From DATAXP01 sp036272935 (GTDB taxonomy: Bacteria; Planctomycetota; Planctomycetia; Pirellulales; PNKZ01): DNA of 61,532 nucleotides. The stretch is taken from contig DATAXP010000119.1 in the NCBI GenBank assembly GCA_036272935.1, positions 1-61,532 of the forward strand, in the 5' to 3' direction. The translations under genes were made by a program, and so were the position numbers. Under the pieces are notes generated by a model. The model did no database searches. It was not told the origin of the DNA and saw only the letters and a list, made by a program, of their open reading frames with translations. Positions 7,863-17,060 of the stretch are shown here, piece by piece (the stretch's first letter is position 1; each line of letters starts with the position of its first letter).

Positions 7863-9386
7863 CTAATCGCTCGTTGCGGTCGCAAGCGCTCGGGTGCTGT
7901 TGCGGCTTCGCAGCAGGTGCGCCGCAGCGGCCGCCAACACGATCAGCCCCACGAGCATCGCTCCGTGTGGCACGATCATCCCGACCAACGTGGCGATTCC
8001 GCCTGCCGCAATCAGGAGGGCAGTGTGCTGCACATCCTGCGATACGACACAAATATCGTGCCTGGCCAGCGCCCAGAGCAACATGCCTTGCGCCGCCAAG
8101 CCGCCAGCGGCCAGGCCGAGAATGAAGCCCGGCACGCCGCCGAAGTGGAACCCCACGAGCGCTCCCAACGTATTGGCCAAGAACTTCGCCAGGTTGCAGC
8201 CGGCAGCACTGCGCGAATCGCCCAAGGCCAGCAGCGAGGTTTCCAGCGTGGTGTTCAGCACCATCATCCACACCGGCACGCACATTAGGCGCGTCATCCA
8301 AACCGCGTCGTAATAGCGTGGGTCGTAGAGCAAGTGGAAGAACAGCTCGGCTCCCGCGCCGACGGCAAACACCATCGCCAAACCAAATTTCAACAGCGTG
8401 CCGCGCGCCCGCAGCAGGCGAGTTTCCAGCCGCCGGTGGTCGGTTCGTCCCGCGTGACACAACAACGGATACAGCACCGAAAATGTCAGTGTCCCGAGTA
8501 ACACGTTGGGCATTAGCGCCACAGTTATCGCCACGGTGTACACACCAAGCATGTCCAACGGGATCAGCTTCGAGAGCAGAATCCGGTCGCCCTGCAAAGC
8601 GCAGAACGTGATGATCGTGCTCAGGAAAATCCAGCGACCGAAGTGCATCAACTCGCCGATGGCCTCGCGATCCCACGCGAAGTGATTCGGCATCTGTCGA
8701 TTCAACGCATGGCTGAACGCCATCCGCACGACAGCGCTGATGATCGCCCCGGCCATCAACGCCCAAACACTGGGATGGACGAGTGCCCAGGTGCAGTTGG
8801 CGATGACCCCGGCGGCCTGGGCGCCGATTTCCAGCAGTGTGATTGCCCCTAGATTCAGGCTCCGCCGCACCGTGAACAGCACCGTGGAATTGAATCCCGA
8901 GATCGCCGCCGTCAGCCCCGCCGCCACGATCAGCGGTCCTAATTCGGCATCCCCATAAAACCTCGCCAGCGGCCAGGCCATCAAGCTTGCGCACATCGCC
9001 AAACCCGTTCCGCGCAGCACCTGGAGCGTCCAGGCAGTGTTGACGAACTCGCGATTCTCCCCGCGGCGGTGTTGGATGATGCTCGGTCCGATGCCGATGT
9101 CCGAGAACATCTGCAGTCCCTGGACAAACACATTGACGATCGTCATCACCCCGAATGCCTCGGGATAGAGCAGCCAGGCCAGCATCACGTTGCTCACCAG
9201 GCGTAAGGCTTGCGTCGAGCCGTAGCAGAAGATCGTCCAGAACGACGCCCGACGCGCGGGCGTCATCTGTTCGAGCGACTCGACAAGCTTCGATAGGCGC
9301 AGCACGCGCGGCGCGGCAGTGCCGGGCGGGGGCGCTTCGACGGCCGCTGCAACTTCCTCGCTGATCGTTGGTGCTGCTTCGCTCAT
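7863..9386 (-). CDS. Polysaccharide flippase (Wzx/MVF type)
   Basis: The 507-residue membrane protein has about 12-14 helices and the features of the polysaccharide-export (PST/MVF) superfamily. It should flip the lipid-linked repeat unit across the inner membrane. The conserved start of the membrane part is FWTIFCYGSTQALRLVSNVMLAWLL. GGVPGFILGLAAGGL lies in the C-terminal half. ATG 9386 overlaps the stop codon of the upstream glycosidase gene (TGATG), so the two are coupled and share one transcript from the sigma-54-type site at 11049-11063. Confidence 0.88.
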   Translation of the reverse strand: MSEAAPTISEEVAAAVEAPPPGTAAPRVLRLSKLVESLEQMTPARRASFWTIFCYGSTQALRLVSNVMLAWLLYPEAFGVMTIVNVFVQGLQMFSDIGIGPSIIQHRRGENREFVNTAWTLQVLRGTGLAMCASLMAWPLARFYGDAELGPLIVAAGLTAAISGFNSTVLFTVRRSLNLGAITLLEIGAQAAGVIANCTWALVHPSVWALMAGAIISAVVRMAFSHALNRQMPNHFAWDREAIGELMHFGRWIFLSTIITFCALQGDRILLSKLIPLDMLGVYTVAITVALMPNVLLGTLTFSVLYPLLCHAGRTDHRRLETRLLRARGTLLKFGLAMVFAVGAGAELFFHLLYDPRYYDAVWMTRLMCVPVWMMVLNTTLETSLLALGDSRSAAGCNLAKFLANTLGALVGFHFGGVPGFILGLAAGGLAAQGMLLWALARHDICVVSQDVQHTALLIAAGGIATLVGMIVPHGAMLVGLIVLAAAAAHLLRSRNSTRALATATSD

Positions 9387-10999
9387 CAGTTGCTGACCTT
9401 GCTCGTCGTCGTTCCTAGAGGACTGGTCCCGGCTGCTTCGAGCAGTGCCCGGAACTTTGGCGCATCGGCCAGTGCTTCGTCTTGGAAGCGAAGGTGCCCC
9501 CACGAGCCGTACACGTCCTGGTGGCCGACATAGTTGAACGCCGCCATTGCGTCGAAGCCGTTTTGACGTAGCGCCGCGAATAGACGTCGATAAATCTGCT
9601 CGATCTGCGGATCACTTTGCGTGCGGGCATACACGTCGGTGTACGGCAGATTCCGGCCGGACGTGGTGAGATGCTGCCCCCCTTCGTAAGCCAAGAGGCG
9701 AATCTCGCGCCCCTGCCGCTTGCTCCATTGCGTGGCAAGCTGTCGATGTTTTTGCCAGTTCTCGATGCCAGGGCCCTCGATATTCGCCGCGCAACTCGCA
9801 AGGACTTCGCTGGGCGACGTTGCCGCGCCAAACCGGGCTTCGTCGGCCGGCTGCGGAAAAAAGTACGCGCCACAGGCAATCGCGTCGAACTCGCCGCGCA
9901 GATGCTCGGCAATGTCCTGACACACCCAGGGGTTGTAATGCTGCCCGGCCAACACGCGGACGACGCGCTGCTGCTGAGGGCCGAACACTTCACGCCAAAC
10001 CTGCCAATCGCGCTGCGCTTCGTCGGCAATCACCTTCGTCCAGATGCAACCGCGACGCTTCGCCTCGTCCTGCACCCACCCGGCCTGCTGGAACAAGCTG
10101 TTCCACGTTTCGTTCGACCACTCGACGTAGATCGTCGCTTCGCGGTGCAACTGGTCGCGTACCAGTTCTGCAAAGTGTCGCACGAAGTCGTCGTCGGCCT
10201 GGTGCGGCATGCAGAACCAGGGATCGGCGTGCAGTGCGTTGCAAAGCTCGATCATATATTCCGGCGCTACCCCTGCCGGCCCCGACTGTCGCGCGTCGAG
10301 AGTCATTGTGCGATCATCCCACGAGCGCAGCGTGCTGTTGTTCGTGGCTCCCCAATCCATGAAGCGCAGCGTCTTGAATGGGCGCAGCCGCTCGAGAAAC
10401 AACGGATGAAATGTCGTGGTCTTTCCGTCGAAGCCCGGCATCGTCAGGCGAATGTTGCGAATCGGATCGCTCGGTTCGCTGTGGTCGATTCGCAGCAAGA
10501 TACCGGCATTCGACGGCACAACATCAACGAGCACTCGTCCCGGCTGGTTGACGCGCGCCCGCCCATCGAAGCCGAATGCAATTTCACCGCGCCCTTCGTA
10601 GCTGCATTGGTACACGCCGGCCGGGTAATGCCCGTCGAGATCACGGCACATCAGTGTTGCCGTCGCCTGGCCACCAGCGAGCCGTGGCCAGCCACGCCCG
10701 TCCTGTGCAACGGTTCGACCGTTGTCCCACGGTCCCACGCCGCCGCTGTTTTGCGAGATCCAACTGCGCGATTGTTTGAACACGTCAACGAAAACCCATT
10801 CTCGGTTCCAATCGTTGACCGACGACAGATTCATGCCGACCGCCAACGGTGCGGTCTGTGGCGCCTCAGCGCCGCGCGCAGCATCGCGCATCAGTAAAGG
10901 CAGCGCAATCCAGGCCGCGACAATCAGCGATCTGCAGATCCACCGAAGGATTGTCAAGGGGTGGCGTGTCTTCATAGCAATAATGTTGTTAGCAGACAT
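9386..10999 (-). CDS. Secreted putative glycoside hydrolase, paralogue of the 29340 adhesin head
   Basis: This 537-residue protein carries a signal peptide, clearest if read from Met9 (ATG 10975). The mature part has a beta-rich N-terminal region (about 50-185) and a probable TIM barrel. EWSNE at 293-297 matches the acid/base strand of retaining GH-A clan enzymes (Glu297). AYEGG at 437-441 matches a nucleophile strand (Glu439). The same order and local sequences (YPAGVY, TLRFMDW, YMIEL, VEWSNE, AYEGG) occur in residues 75-595 of the adhesin at 29340-34085. I do not recognise a named GH family. Its place before wzx suggests that it trims or edits the EPS outside the cytoplasm. Confidence 0.75.
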   Translation of the reverse strand: MSANNIIAMKTRHPLTILRWICRSLIVAAWIALPLLMRDAARGAEAPQTAPLAVGMNLSSVNDWNREWVFVDVFKQSRSWISQNSGGVGPWDNGRTVAQDGRGWPRLAGGQATATLMCRDLDGHYPAGVYQCSYEGRGEIAFGFDGRARVNQPGRVLVDVVPSNAGILLRIDHSEPSDPIRNIRLTMPGFDGKTTTFHPLFLERLRPFKTLRFMDWGATNNSTLRSWDDRTMTLDARQSGPAGVAPEYMIELCNALHADPWFCMPHQADDDFVRHFAELVRDQLHREATIYVEWSNETWNSLFQQAGWVQDEAKRRGCIWTKVIADEAQRDWQVWREVFGPQQQRVVRVLAGQHYNPWVCQDIAEHLRGEFDAIACGAYFFPQPADEARFGAATSPSEVLASCAANIEGPGIENWQKHRQLATQWSKRQGREIRLLAYEGGQHLTTSGRNLPYTDVYARTQSDPQIEQIYRRLFAALRQNGFDAMAAFNYVGHQDVYGSWGHLRFQDEALADAPKFRALLEAAGTSPLGTTTSKVSN

Positions 11000-11711
11000 T
11001 CACAGTCTGACTAACGCAATGTGTCGGATTGTGAATATGGCGACAAAAGCAAAAACGACGCCAACGTCGCGTTATGCCGGCGCGGGTGTCGCCATTGGGT
11101 AAGCGAAATGACTCGGTCGTTTGGTTCGCGCCTTCGCATTGCCTAAAAGCTAGGCATTCGATTTGGATTTGATACGGTAATTGAAAGCGCTGGAAAAACT
11201 TCGCAACGCAGCAGAACTGCCGGTCACGAAACGAATTGCCGCGCTGGTGTGGGCAGTGATCAAGTCAATAAAACCCGCGTGCGGCACATGGCTTGCTTTC
11301 CTGCCCCACGCAACTTCTTGCGAGTCTATCGCGCGGGCAGCGATTTACGAATGCGGAGGCGATCGGTAGCAAAGGGAGTAGGTTTGCCTCTTCGCTGCGC
11401 GCTTTTTCCGAGTTAGCACCGTCGTCGAACGTCGCTATTGTTTCTGACGACGTCGCGATGCACCGATGTGATGAACATGTTACCGACGTGTTAGTCAGAT
11501 TTGTGTCGAAACGGGAAATAGTTTTTGGTGTGAACACTTGGCGCGACACAGTTGTCTCTCTACGTTGGTGGCGCGGAGCATGGCGGACGTGGGTGACATC
11601 TGGCTTGATACGAATGGTTGCGGAGCCGGCGCGTTGCGTAGGCAACTTCGCGGCGGAGATGATGCAGAGGCGGTGGTCGCGCACGGGTGTCCGCGCAAGC
11701 ATGGTGAAACG
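11000..11711. other. Regulatory intergenic region upstream of the sigma-54 activator
   Basis: No convincing gene was found in these 712 bases. They contain the minus-strand -24/-12 site at 11049-11063. A perfect 6-bp hairpin TGCCTA/TAGGCA lies at 11140-11156. A TGTCG/CGACA inverted repeat around 11020-11045 overlaps the promoter. The rest (about 11160-11711) is probably leader and promoter for the activator gene. A 140-residue ORF at 11293-11715 ends in an ATGA overlap with the activator but has no protein-like sequence. Confidence 0.6.
11048..11063 (-). promoter_or_regulatory. Sigma-54 (-24/-12) promoter for the glycosidase-wzx unit
   Basis: Read on the minus strand, TGGCGT is followed by five bases and TTGCT. 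This keeps the exact GG-N10-GC spacing and matches the consensus TGGCAC-N5-TTGCW at all but two positions. Transcription would start near 11037, about 38 bases before ATG 10999. An NtrC-class activator gene is divergent on the other side. Confidence 0.6.
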
Positions 11712-13139
11712 ATGAAGACTGTTGCGGAAATGCCGAACGTGATCGTCGCCGACAACGACGCCGCCATGCTGACGAGCACGGCGGACCGGCTGGCGAGCTG
11801 GGGCTATGGTGTTCGTTGCGCGCAAGATACACGACAACTGCACGAACTGCTCGCGGTGGCACAGCCAGATCTCGTGGTGCTCGATTTGCATCTTGCCGCC
11901 GACGAGCCCTCGCGGCGGGCGCTGCTGTCGGAACTGATGGAATCCGCGGATGCTGCACCGGTCGTGGTTGTGACTGCCTTGGCAGACGTCGAACTGGCAG
12001 TGGGCGCGGTGAAGCTTGGCGCATTCGATTATTTCGCCAAGCCAACCGATTGGCGCCGGCTTAAGCGGGTTGCGGCAAGTGCCGTCGGCGCGCATCGCGC
12101 GAAACACAGTCTCGATCGTCCCGCTGACGACGAGCTTGACGTTGAGGATCTACAGGCCATTCTCGGGACCAGCGTGGCGATTTGCCGCACACGCGAGTTA
12201 ATTGCCGATGTGGCGCCAACTGACAGCAAGGTGCTCATTCTCGGCGAGAGTGGCACGGGAAAGGAGCTCGCCGCCCGCGCGCTTCACCGCCAGAGCCGCC
12301 GTGCGAACCAGACCTTCGCGCCGGTGAATATGGCAGCGCTTCCGCAAACGCTCGCCGAGAGCGTGCTGTTCGGTCACGAAAAGGGAGCATTCACTGGAGC
12401 GGAGACGCGGCAGCGGGGCTGGTGCGAAATGGCCGACAAGGGGACGCTGTTCCTCGATGAGATCGGCGAAATGGATTTGGCCTTGCAGGCAAAACTACTG
12501 CGCTTCTTGCAAGACGGCACGTTCCAGCGTATTGGATCGACCAAGCTCGAAACGGTCGACGTGCGCATCATCGCGGCCACGAACCGTGATCCGATGGTGT
12601 TGGTGCGTGAAGGCCGACTGCGCGAAGATCTGTATTACCGCTTGAATGTGTTGCCGATTGCCATTCCCCCGCTGCGCGAGCGCCGTGAGGACATCTTTCT
12701 GCTGGCAGGCGTGTTTCTCGAGCGGGCAGCCAAGCGCCATTTGAAGCCGGTGAGCGAATTTACGCCGGCTGCGATGGATGTGATCGTCGGATACGATTGG
12801 CCGGGCAATGTGCGTCAATTAGAGAATACCATCGAGCGGCTGGTCGTGCTGGCGCGCGGCTCGTCAATCGGCATCGACGATTTGCCGACGGAACTGATCG
12901 GCGGCAGTCCGGTGGCCGGGCCCATGCTGGCCCCCGAAACCCTCGACAACGAGCCGCCGGCGGTCAGCTTTGAAATGCGCGATATCGAGAAGGACGCGAT
13001 TGTCAAAGCGCTATCGCAATCATGCGGCAATGTCGTACGCGCTGCGCGGATTTTGGGGCTAGGGCAGGCTACGGTCTATCGCAAAATGAAGCGCTACGGC
13101 ATTCGTGTCGAGCGCACACGCCGAGAAGCCCGCGGTTAA
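11712..13139 (+). CDS. Sigma-54-dependent response regulator (NtrC/PrsR-like)
   Basis: The 475-residue protein has three domains. The receiver (1-125) has the acidic pair Asp14/Asp16, phosphoacceptor Asp58, Thr88 and Lys110. The AAA+ domain has Walker A GESGTGKE (178-185), the sigma-54 contact loop GAFTGA (225-230) and Walker B TLFLDEIGEM. A C-terminal Fis-type helix-turn-helix ends NVVRAARILGLGQATVYRKM. It should activate RpoN promoters when phosphorylated. No sensor kinase is in the window. The layout recalls PrsR-type regulators of PEP-CTERM/EPS loci. ATG 11712 is chosen because it opens the receiver directly. -24/-12 sites lie on both sides of the gene. Confidence 0.93.
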   Translation: MKTVAEMPNVIVADNDAAMLTSTADRLASWGYGVRCAQDTRQLHELLAVAQPDLVVLDLHLAADEPSRRALLSELMESADAAPVVVVTALADVELAVGAVKLGAFDYFAKPTDWRRLKRVAASAVGAHRAKHSLDRPADDELDVEDLQAILGTSVAICRTRELIADVAPTDSKVLILGESGTGKELAARALHRQSRRANQTFAPVNMAALPQTLAESVLFGHEKGAFTGAETRQRGWCEMADKGTLFLDEIGEMDLALQAKLLRFLQDGTFQRIGSTKLETVDVRIIAATNRDPMVLVREGRLREDLYYRLNVLPIAIPPLRERREDIFLLAGVFLERAAKRHLKPVSEFTPAAMDVIVGYDWPGNVRQLENTIERLVVLARGSSIGIDDLPTELIGGSPVAGPMLAPETLDNEPPAVSFEMRDIEKDAIVKALSQSCGNVVRAARILGLGQATVYRKMKRYGIRVERTRREARG

Positions 13140-13169
13140 AGAAGAGTCGATCTTTCCGCATTGGCGGCG

Positions 13170-13188
13170 GTGCCTCTTTTTGAGGCAC
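13170..13188 (+). promoter_or_regulatory. Perfect 7-bp inverted repeat overlapping the -24 element
   Basis: GTGCCTC and GAGGCAC flank a five-T loop. The structure begins 31 bases after the activator stop codon, so it may terminate that transcript, although no T-run follows. Its right arm overlaps the -24 box of the next promoter. It could therefore instead be an operator. Confidence 0.45.
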
Positions 13189-13197
13189 ATCGATTGC
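13183..13197 (+). promoter_or_regulatory. Sigma-54 (-24/-12) promoter for the wzy-wzz-GT unit
   Basis: AGGCAC, five bases (ATCGA), then TTGC gives exact GG-N10-GC spacing and nine of ten consensus positions. It lies between the activator gene and the polymerase gene, in the right orientation. The transcript would begin near 13209 and have an unusually long leader of nearly 390 bases. Confidence 0.65.
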
Positions 13198-13594
13198 GAC
13201 GCACTCCGTCACAAAAGCCGTCATTGGTTTATTTTTCGGTTACAAGTTGGATGAATTGTCGGCATCAAAACGATCGGCTGCCGGCCGTGGATTTATCAAT
13301 CTGAGAAATCCCATTGGGTGTGTTGCTGCTCTCGGTCGCAGAGCGTGAATTTCCTGGGCAGCCCGGCGCCGTGCGGCAACAGACGTGATCGCCCGAATAC
13401 GTCGTTGTCGATGCGGGAAATGAGCCCTATTTCGTTGGCCCCAGCCGCGGCACAAGTTGCATTCGGATGTCGCGCGTGAGATTCCGGAAGTTAGCGTACC
13501 GAAAGCGCTTCCGGGCGCGCCGTTTGCTTTCAAGGCAGCAACCTACTAGATCGCTATTCTCACCCGCTGCTCGATCTGTCCCCGAACGCTCTCG
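13198..13594 (+). other. Long untranslated leader of the polymerase operon
   Basis: About 390 bases without a credible gene separate the -24/-12 site from ATG 13595. A 7-bp inverted repeat CCGGAAG (13484-13490) / CTTCCGG (13508-13514) with a 17-base loop lies 80 bases before the start codon. No ops/JUMPstart element or known riboswitch was recognised. The leader may act in attenuation or processive antitermination, or may hide a second promoter. Confidence 0.4.
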
Positions 13595-15037
13595 ATGATC
13601 TATCCGATCACTGCGCTGATTGTCAGTTGGATCATTTGGGCGGCGATCACACGTGGCGCCGGCGCGGCGCTTGCGCGCGGCTGGATGTTGGCTCTGTTAG
13701 CACCATCCTGGGTGAGCGTCCAAGTTGCCTCGGCCGAGATCGATTTGCGCTTGATCGCCATGGTGGCGGCGATCGCCTGCGCTGCCGTGGTTGCCGATTG
13801 GAGCGGTCGCTGGCGCTTCACGATGAGCGACGCAGCCGTAGCGTTGCTTGTGTTTGCGCAAATGGCCTCGGAGTACCACAACGGCGCGTTTGGCGCCAAG
13901 GCTTTGTTTCAAATCGGCAGTCAGTGGGCGATGCCTTACGTGCTCGGCCGCCTGGTATTTCGCAGCCCGATCGAAGCGCGGTGGCTGCAGCCGATCGTTT
14001 GCACGTGCTGCCTGGTGCTGTCCCTATGGGTGATCAGCGAATCGGTGACGAAGGTCAACGTTGTCGATCGGCTGCTGAACCATTACGGATCGGCGCAGAG
14101 CGAATCGGATTACCGCTGGGGATTGCGCCGTGCCGAAGGACCTACGAGCCATCCGATCTTTTGCGGGATGCTGATCGCGTCGCTGTTTCCCTGGGCGCTG
14201 CAGGCTGCGCAGATGGCCCGCGAAGGTGAAGGGCAACGGTGGTGGCGGCTGCTGCCGTGGGTGGAAGCGGCGGCGGTTACCTGCACCATGTCGCGCGGAC
14301 CGCAGATGGTGCTGCTGGTGGAATTGGGCTCGCTGGTTTTTTTCCGGCACCCGAAATGGCGCGTGCCGATCGTGGCCACGGTGGGGACAGTGGCCTGTGC
14401 GTTATTCCTCGGTTGGAACACGGCCCTTGATACGTTGCATTCCTGGTCCGCCGAGGACAAAGGCCTGCTGCACATTACCATCGAAGGCCAGGAATACGAG
14501 TACACCGGCACGACGCATCGTCTGCTTCAATTCCTCGTGTTCCGCGAGGCGATGCTGCAAGCGGGCCCGTTCGGCTACGGCATTGCCGTGCTCTCGACGC
14601 AACCGCTGAGCGTGCCGCACGTCGAACCGCATTTGCTGATGAGTCCGTTCGACTCGGTCGACAACCACTACATCTACTTCATCCTGCAAGCCGGTTATCT
14701 GGGTGTGGCGTCGTTCATGGTGCTCGGTGTGGCGACCTTAGTGAAGCTGTGGCCGTTCGCTTGCGATCGCGGCAACTGGGGATGGTCGCTCGCCGCCGGC
14801 TTGTTTGGTGCGCATCTGGGGCTGATGCTCCTGTTGTTGACGGTTTGGTTCGCCGATGATTTCGGCTTCCAATGGTTGTTCAACGCCGGCTATGTGACCA
14901 GTTGGTACGGCTCTCGACGCGGGGAACCGGTTGCTGGCCGGCGAGTGGCGTCTGCAAGCCTGCGGTTACCGAAGCGCTTGGCGCCCGGCCATCCGCTTTT
15001 GCCCGCGGCAAGTCCTGAGCCGCTGGTTCCGGCATGA
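13595..15037 (+). CDS. Wzy/O-antigen ligase-like membrane protein
   Basis: This 480-residue protein has 10-12 membrane helices and a large loop (about 225-360), the layout of Wzy polymerases and O-antigen ligases. Characteristic pieces are RRAEGPTSHPIFCGM, with a conserved polar patch before a helix, SRGPQ at the end of another helix, and VDNHYIYFILQAGYLG. It should join repeat units in the periplasm, using the lipid-linked precursor flipped by Wzx. Family sequence identity is low, so polymerase and ligase cannot be told apart, but the neighbouring Wzz favours polymerase. The C-terminal 45 residues are polar and Pro-rich. Confidence 0.82.
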   Translation: MIYPITALIVSWIIWAAITRGAGAALARGWMLALLAPSWVSVQVASAEIDLRLIAMVAAIACAAVVADWSGRWRFTMSDAAVALLVFAQMASEYHNGAFGAKALFQIGSQWAMPYVLGRLVFRSPIEARWLQPIVCTCCLVLSLWVISESVTKVNVVDRLLNHYGSAQSESDYRWGLRRAEGPTSHPIFCGMLIASLFPWALQAAQMAREGEGQRWWRLLPWVEAAAVTCTMSRGPQMVLLVELGSLVFFRHPKWRVPIVATVGTVACALFLGWNTALDTLHSWSAEDKGLLHITIEGQEYEYTGTTHRLLQFLVFREAMLQAGPFGYGIAVLSTQPLSVPHVEPHLLMSPFDSVDNHYIYFILQAGYLGVASFMVLGVATLVKLWPFACDRGNWGWSLAAGLFGAHLGLMLLLLTVWFADDFGFQWLFNAGYVTSWYGSRRGEPVAGRRVASASLRLPKRLAPGHPLLPAASPEPLVPA

Positions 15038-15073
15038 AATGCTTGGTTCGAATCGAAACGGAAAGGCAACGTG

Positions 15074-17035
15074 ATGAAGAACGATAACTATCACCCGCTG
15101 ACATTATTCTCGGCCAGTCAGCGGCGCTACACGCCGTCGGCGACCAGCGCGGCTAGCGTCGAACAACAACTGCGCAATTTGTCGCGCAATCTGCGCCGAC
15201 GATGGAAGTATTTGCTGGGCTGCGGCGTGGTCAGCCTGGTGGTGGGTTACGTGTTGGCCAGCCGCTTTGCGAGCCTGAGTTGGACGCACGAAAGCGCGCT
15301 GCTCTACAGCAAGCCAGCCGCGATCGGCTCGTACACCCCGCCCGATGCCGACTCGTTGGCCAAGCTGTTCAAGTCGCCCGAAATGCTTTGGAAGATGAGC
15401 ACGGCGGCGGGCGTCGACACGTGGCCGGCGAACCGGCTCGACGCCGCATTGTCGATCGCGCCCCCCTACGGATCGTGCGTGTTGAAAATCACGTTCGACG
15501 GCTCGGACGAGAACGAAGGGGGCGTGGTGCTCGACAAGTGCGTGGCGGTGTTTCAGGACCAGATCGCCGGGCAGCGCGAGCGAGCGCTCGACCAGGTTTC
15601 GCAAGGACTGCGCGTCAGCCAGGAGCGAGTCAGAGAAGCCTTGGTAGCAGCGCGACAAAAAGAAGGCGAGATGGCCCGCACTCATGGCGTGGCCGATCTG
15701 CCGGCGATGCTCACGGCGTTGCGAGGCGATCTCACCGATTTGGAGCGCGATCTGGCCGACCAGCGCAGCGAGCGATCGGCAGTCGAGGCTCAATTCATGG
15801 GCATTGCCAATCCGAACAACGCGCAACTAACTCAGTTGATCGACAAGGCAACGAGCTTATCGCGCACGAAGATTGCCGAAATGGAATCGCTGCACGCCGC
15901 ACGGCGCGCCGAATATCAGCGCCTGCTGGATGTTCACAAACTGTTTCACGATCTCGAAGAGGAGATCACCGCGTTGACCTACAAACGGCAACGGCTCGAG
16001 GATGAACTCGGCGTGATCGACCAGATGCTCGCCGGCCGGATGTCGGGATTCTCGGTGGTTCAGGCGGGGACGATCACGCTCGACAGCCCCAAGTCGAACA
16101 AGCGGAAATTGCTGCTTGGGTTGTCGTTATTTGTGATGCTGGTCCTGGCGGCCCCGGTCGCTGGGTTGGAATTCATCCGCTGCCGCGAGTCGGCGCTACA
16201 CGCTTGGGCGCGGCGGACCGGTTTGCCGGTGCTGGCCCGGGTGAGCGATCTGCCGGTACCTGGCGATGCCACCGGCGGCATCGAGGTCCGCGACACGTTC
16301 GATAACGATCTGCTTGCTGCACCGCTCGAAGGCGCCGCGAACCACGACGCCTGGCGGTTGCTCGCACTGCGCATTCAGCAGTCGATGGAACGTTCTGGAA
16401 GCGCGATCATGTTCTGCGGGCTGGGTGCTCGCCCGGCGCCCGATCGACTTCCGTGGAACCTGGCGTGCTGCTTCGCGCGCCGGGGCGAGCGTGTGCTGCT
16501 GCTGCGCCTCGAAGCCGGCGAGCACTCGCCGCAAGCCGCTACGGCCGGCAGGTTGTACGACTTCATGGAGACGCATCTGACCAAGGCGGGCCACGCACCT
16601 GCTTCCGGCAACGGCGCGGCAAGTAACGGTTCGGCGGAAAGCAAGACCGCCGGCGAAACGAGCGGCACAGCGGTCGCCGAGCCGCGCGGCCTGGCGGCGT
16701 ACTTCGCTCGCACGTCCGACGTGCTCGACGATCTGATTCATCCGACCTCACTGCCAAACGTCGATCGGCTTCGCTCCGCCGAGTTCCCGTTGCCGCACGA
16801 ATCGTGGGGGACGCAGCGGATGACCGACCTGTTGAACCATCTGCGCGAGCGTTACACGCTCGTCCTGATCTCCGGTCCATCGGTTGCACAGCCGGTCGAT
16901 TTGCAGATGCTGGCGGCACGTGTCGACGGCATCGTGCTCAGCGCCCCGGCCGATGGCCAAATCAGCCCCAGCGCCGATGTCGTGGTCAACGACCTGTTGC
17001 AACTCAGTGCGCCGATCATGGGGCTGGTGACGTGA
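15074..17035 (+). CDS. Wzz/GumC-type chain-length protein with degenerate BY-kinase domain
   Basis: The protein has about 653 residues. It has an N-terminal cytoplasmic piece, a first helix (WKYLLGCGVVSLVVGYVLA), a periplasmic part with long coiled coils (about 190-325), a second helix (LLLGLSLFVMLVLAAPVAG), and a cytoplasmic domain of about 240 residues. That domain aligns with BY-kinases. Where Walker A should be it reads CGLGARPAPDRLP, without a GK[ST]. The Walker A' strand is LVLISGPS, with Ser in place of Asp. No Tyr-rich tail follows. It probably still oligomerises and sets EPS chain length but should not phosphorylate. ATG 15074 follows GAAAGG; GTG 15071 is an alternative. Confidence 0.85.
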   Translation: MKNDNYHPLTLFSASQRRYTPSATSAASVEQQLRNLSRNLRRRWKYLLGCGVVSLVVGYVLASRFASLSWTHESALLYSKPAAIGSYTPPDADSLAKLFKSPEMLWKMSTAAGVDTWPANRLDAALSIAPPYGSCVLKITFDGSDENEGGVVLDKCVAVFQDQIAGQRERALDQVSQGLRVSQERVREALVAARQKEGEMARTHGVADLPAMLTALRGDLTDLERDLADQRSERSAVEAQFMGIANPNNAQLTQLIDKATSLSRTKIAEMESLHAARRAEYQRLLDVHKLFHDLEEEITALTYKRQRLEDELGVIDQMLAGRMSGFSVVQAGTITLDSPKSNKRKLLLGLSLFVMLVLAAPVAGLEFIRCRESALHAWARRTGLPVLARVSDLPVPGDATGGIEVRDTFDNDLLAAPLEGAANHDAWRLLALRIQQSMERSGSAIMFCGLGARPAPDRLPWNLACCFARRGERVLLLRLEAGEHSPQAATAGRLYDFMETHLTKAGHAPASGNGAASNGSAESKTAGETSGTAVAEPRGLAAYFARTSDVLDDLIHPTSLPNVDRLRSAEFPLPHESWGTQRMTDLLNHLRERYTLVLISGPSVAQPVDLQMLAARVDGIVLSAPADGQISPSADVVVNDLLQLSAPIMGLVT

Positions 17036-17060
17036 TGGTGACGGCGACGGGAGACCGAGC

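Noticed and set aside
11293..11715. 140-codon ORF ending in an ATGA overlap with the sigma-54 activator gene
   Set aside because: The overlap looks like coupling, but the translation has no protein-like pattern or ribosome-binding site, and the region behaves as regulatory DNA.
15045..15060. GGTTCGAATCG resembling a tRNA T-arm
   Set aside because: No acceptor or D-arm partner lies upstream, where the end of the polymerase gene is coding. It is a chance match.
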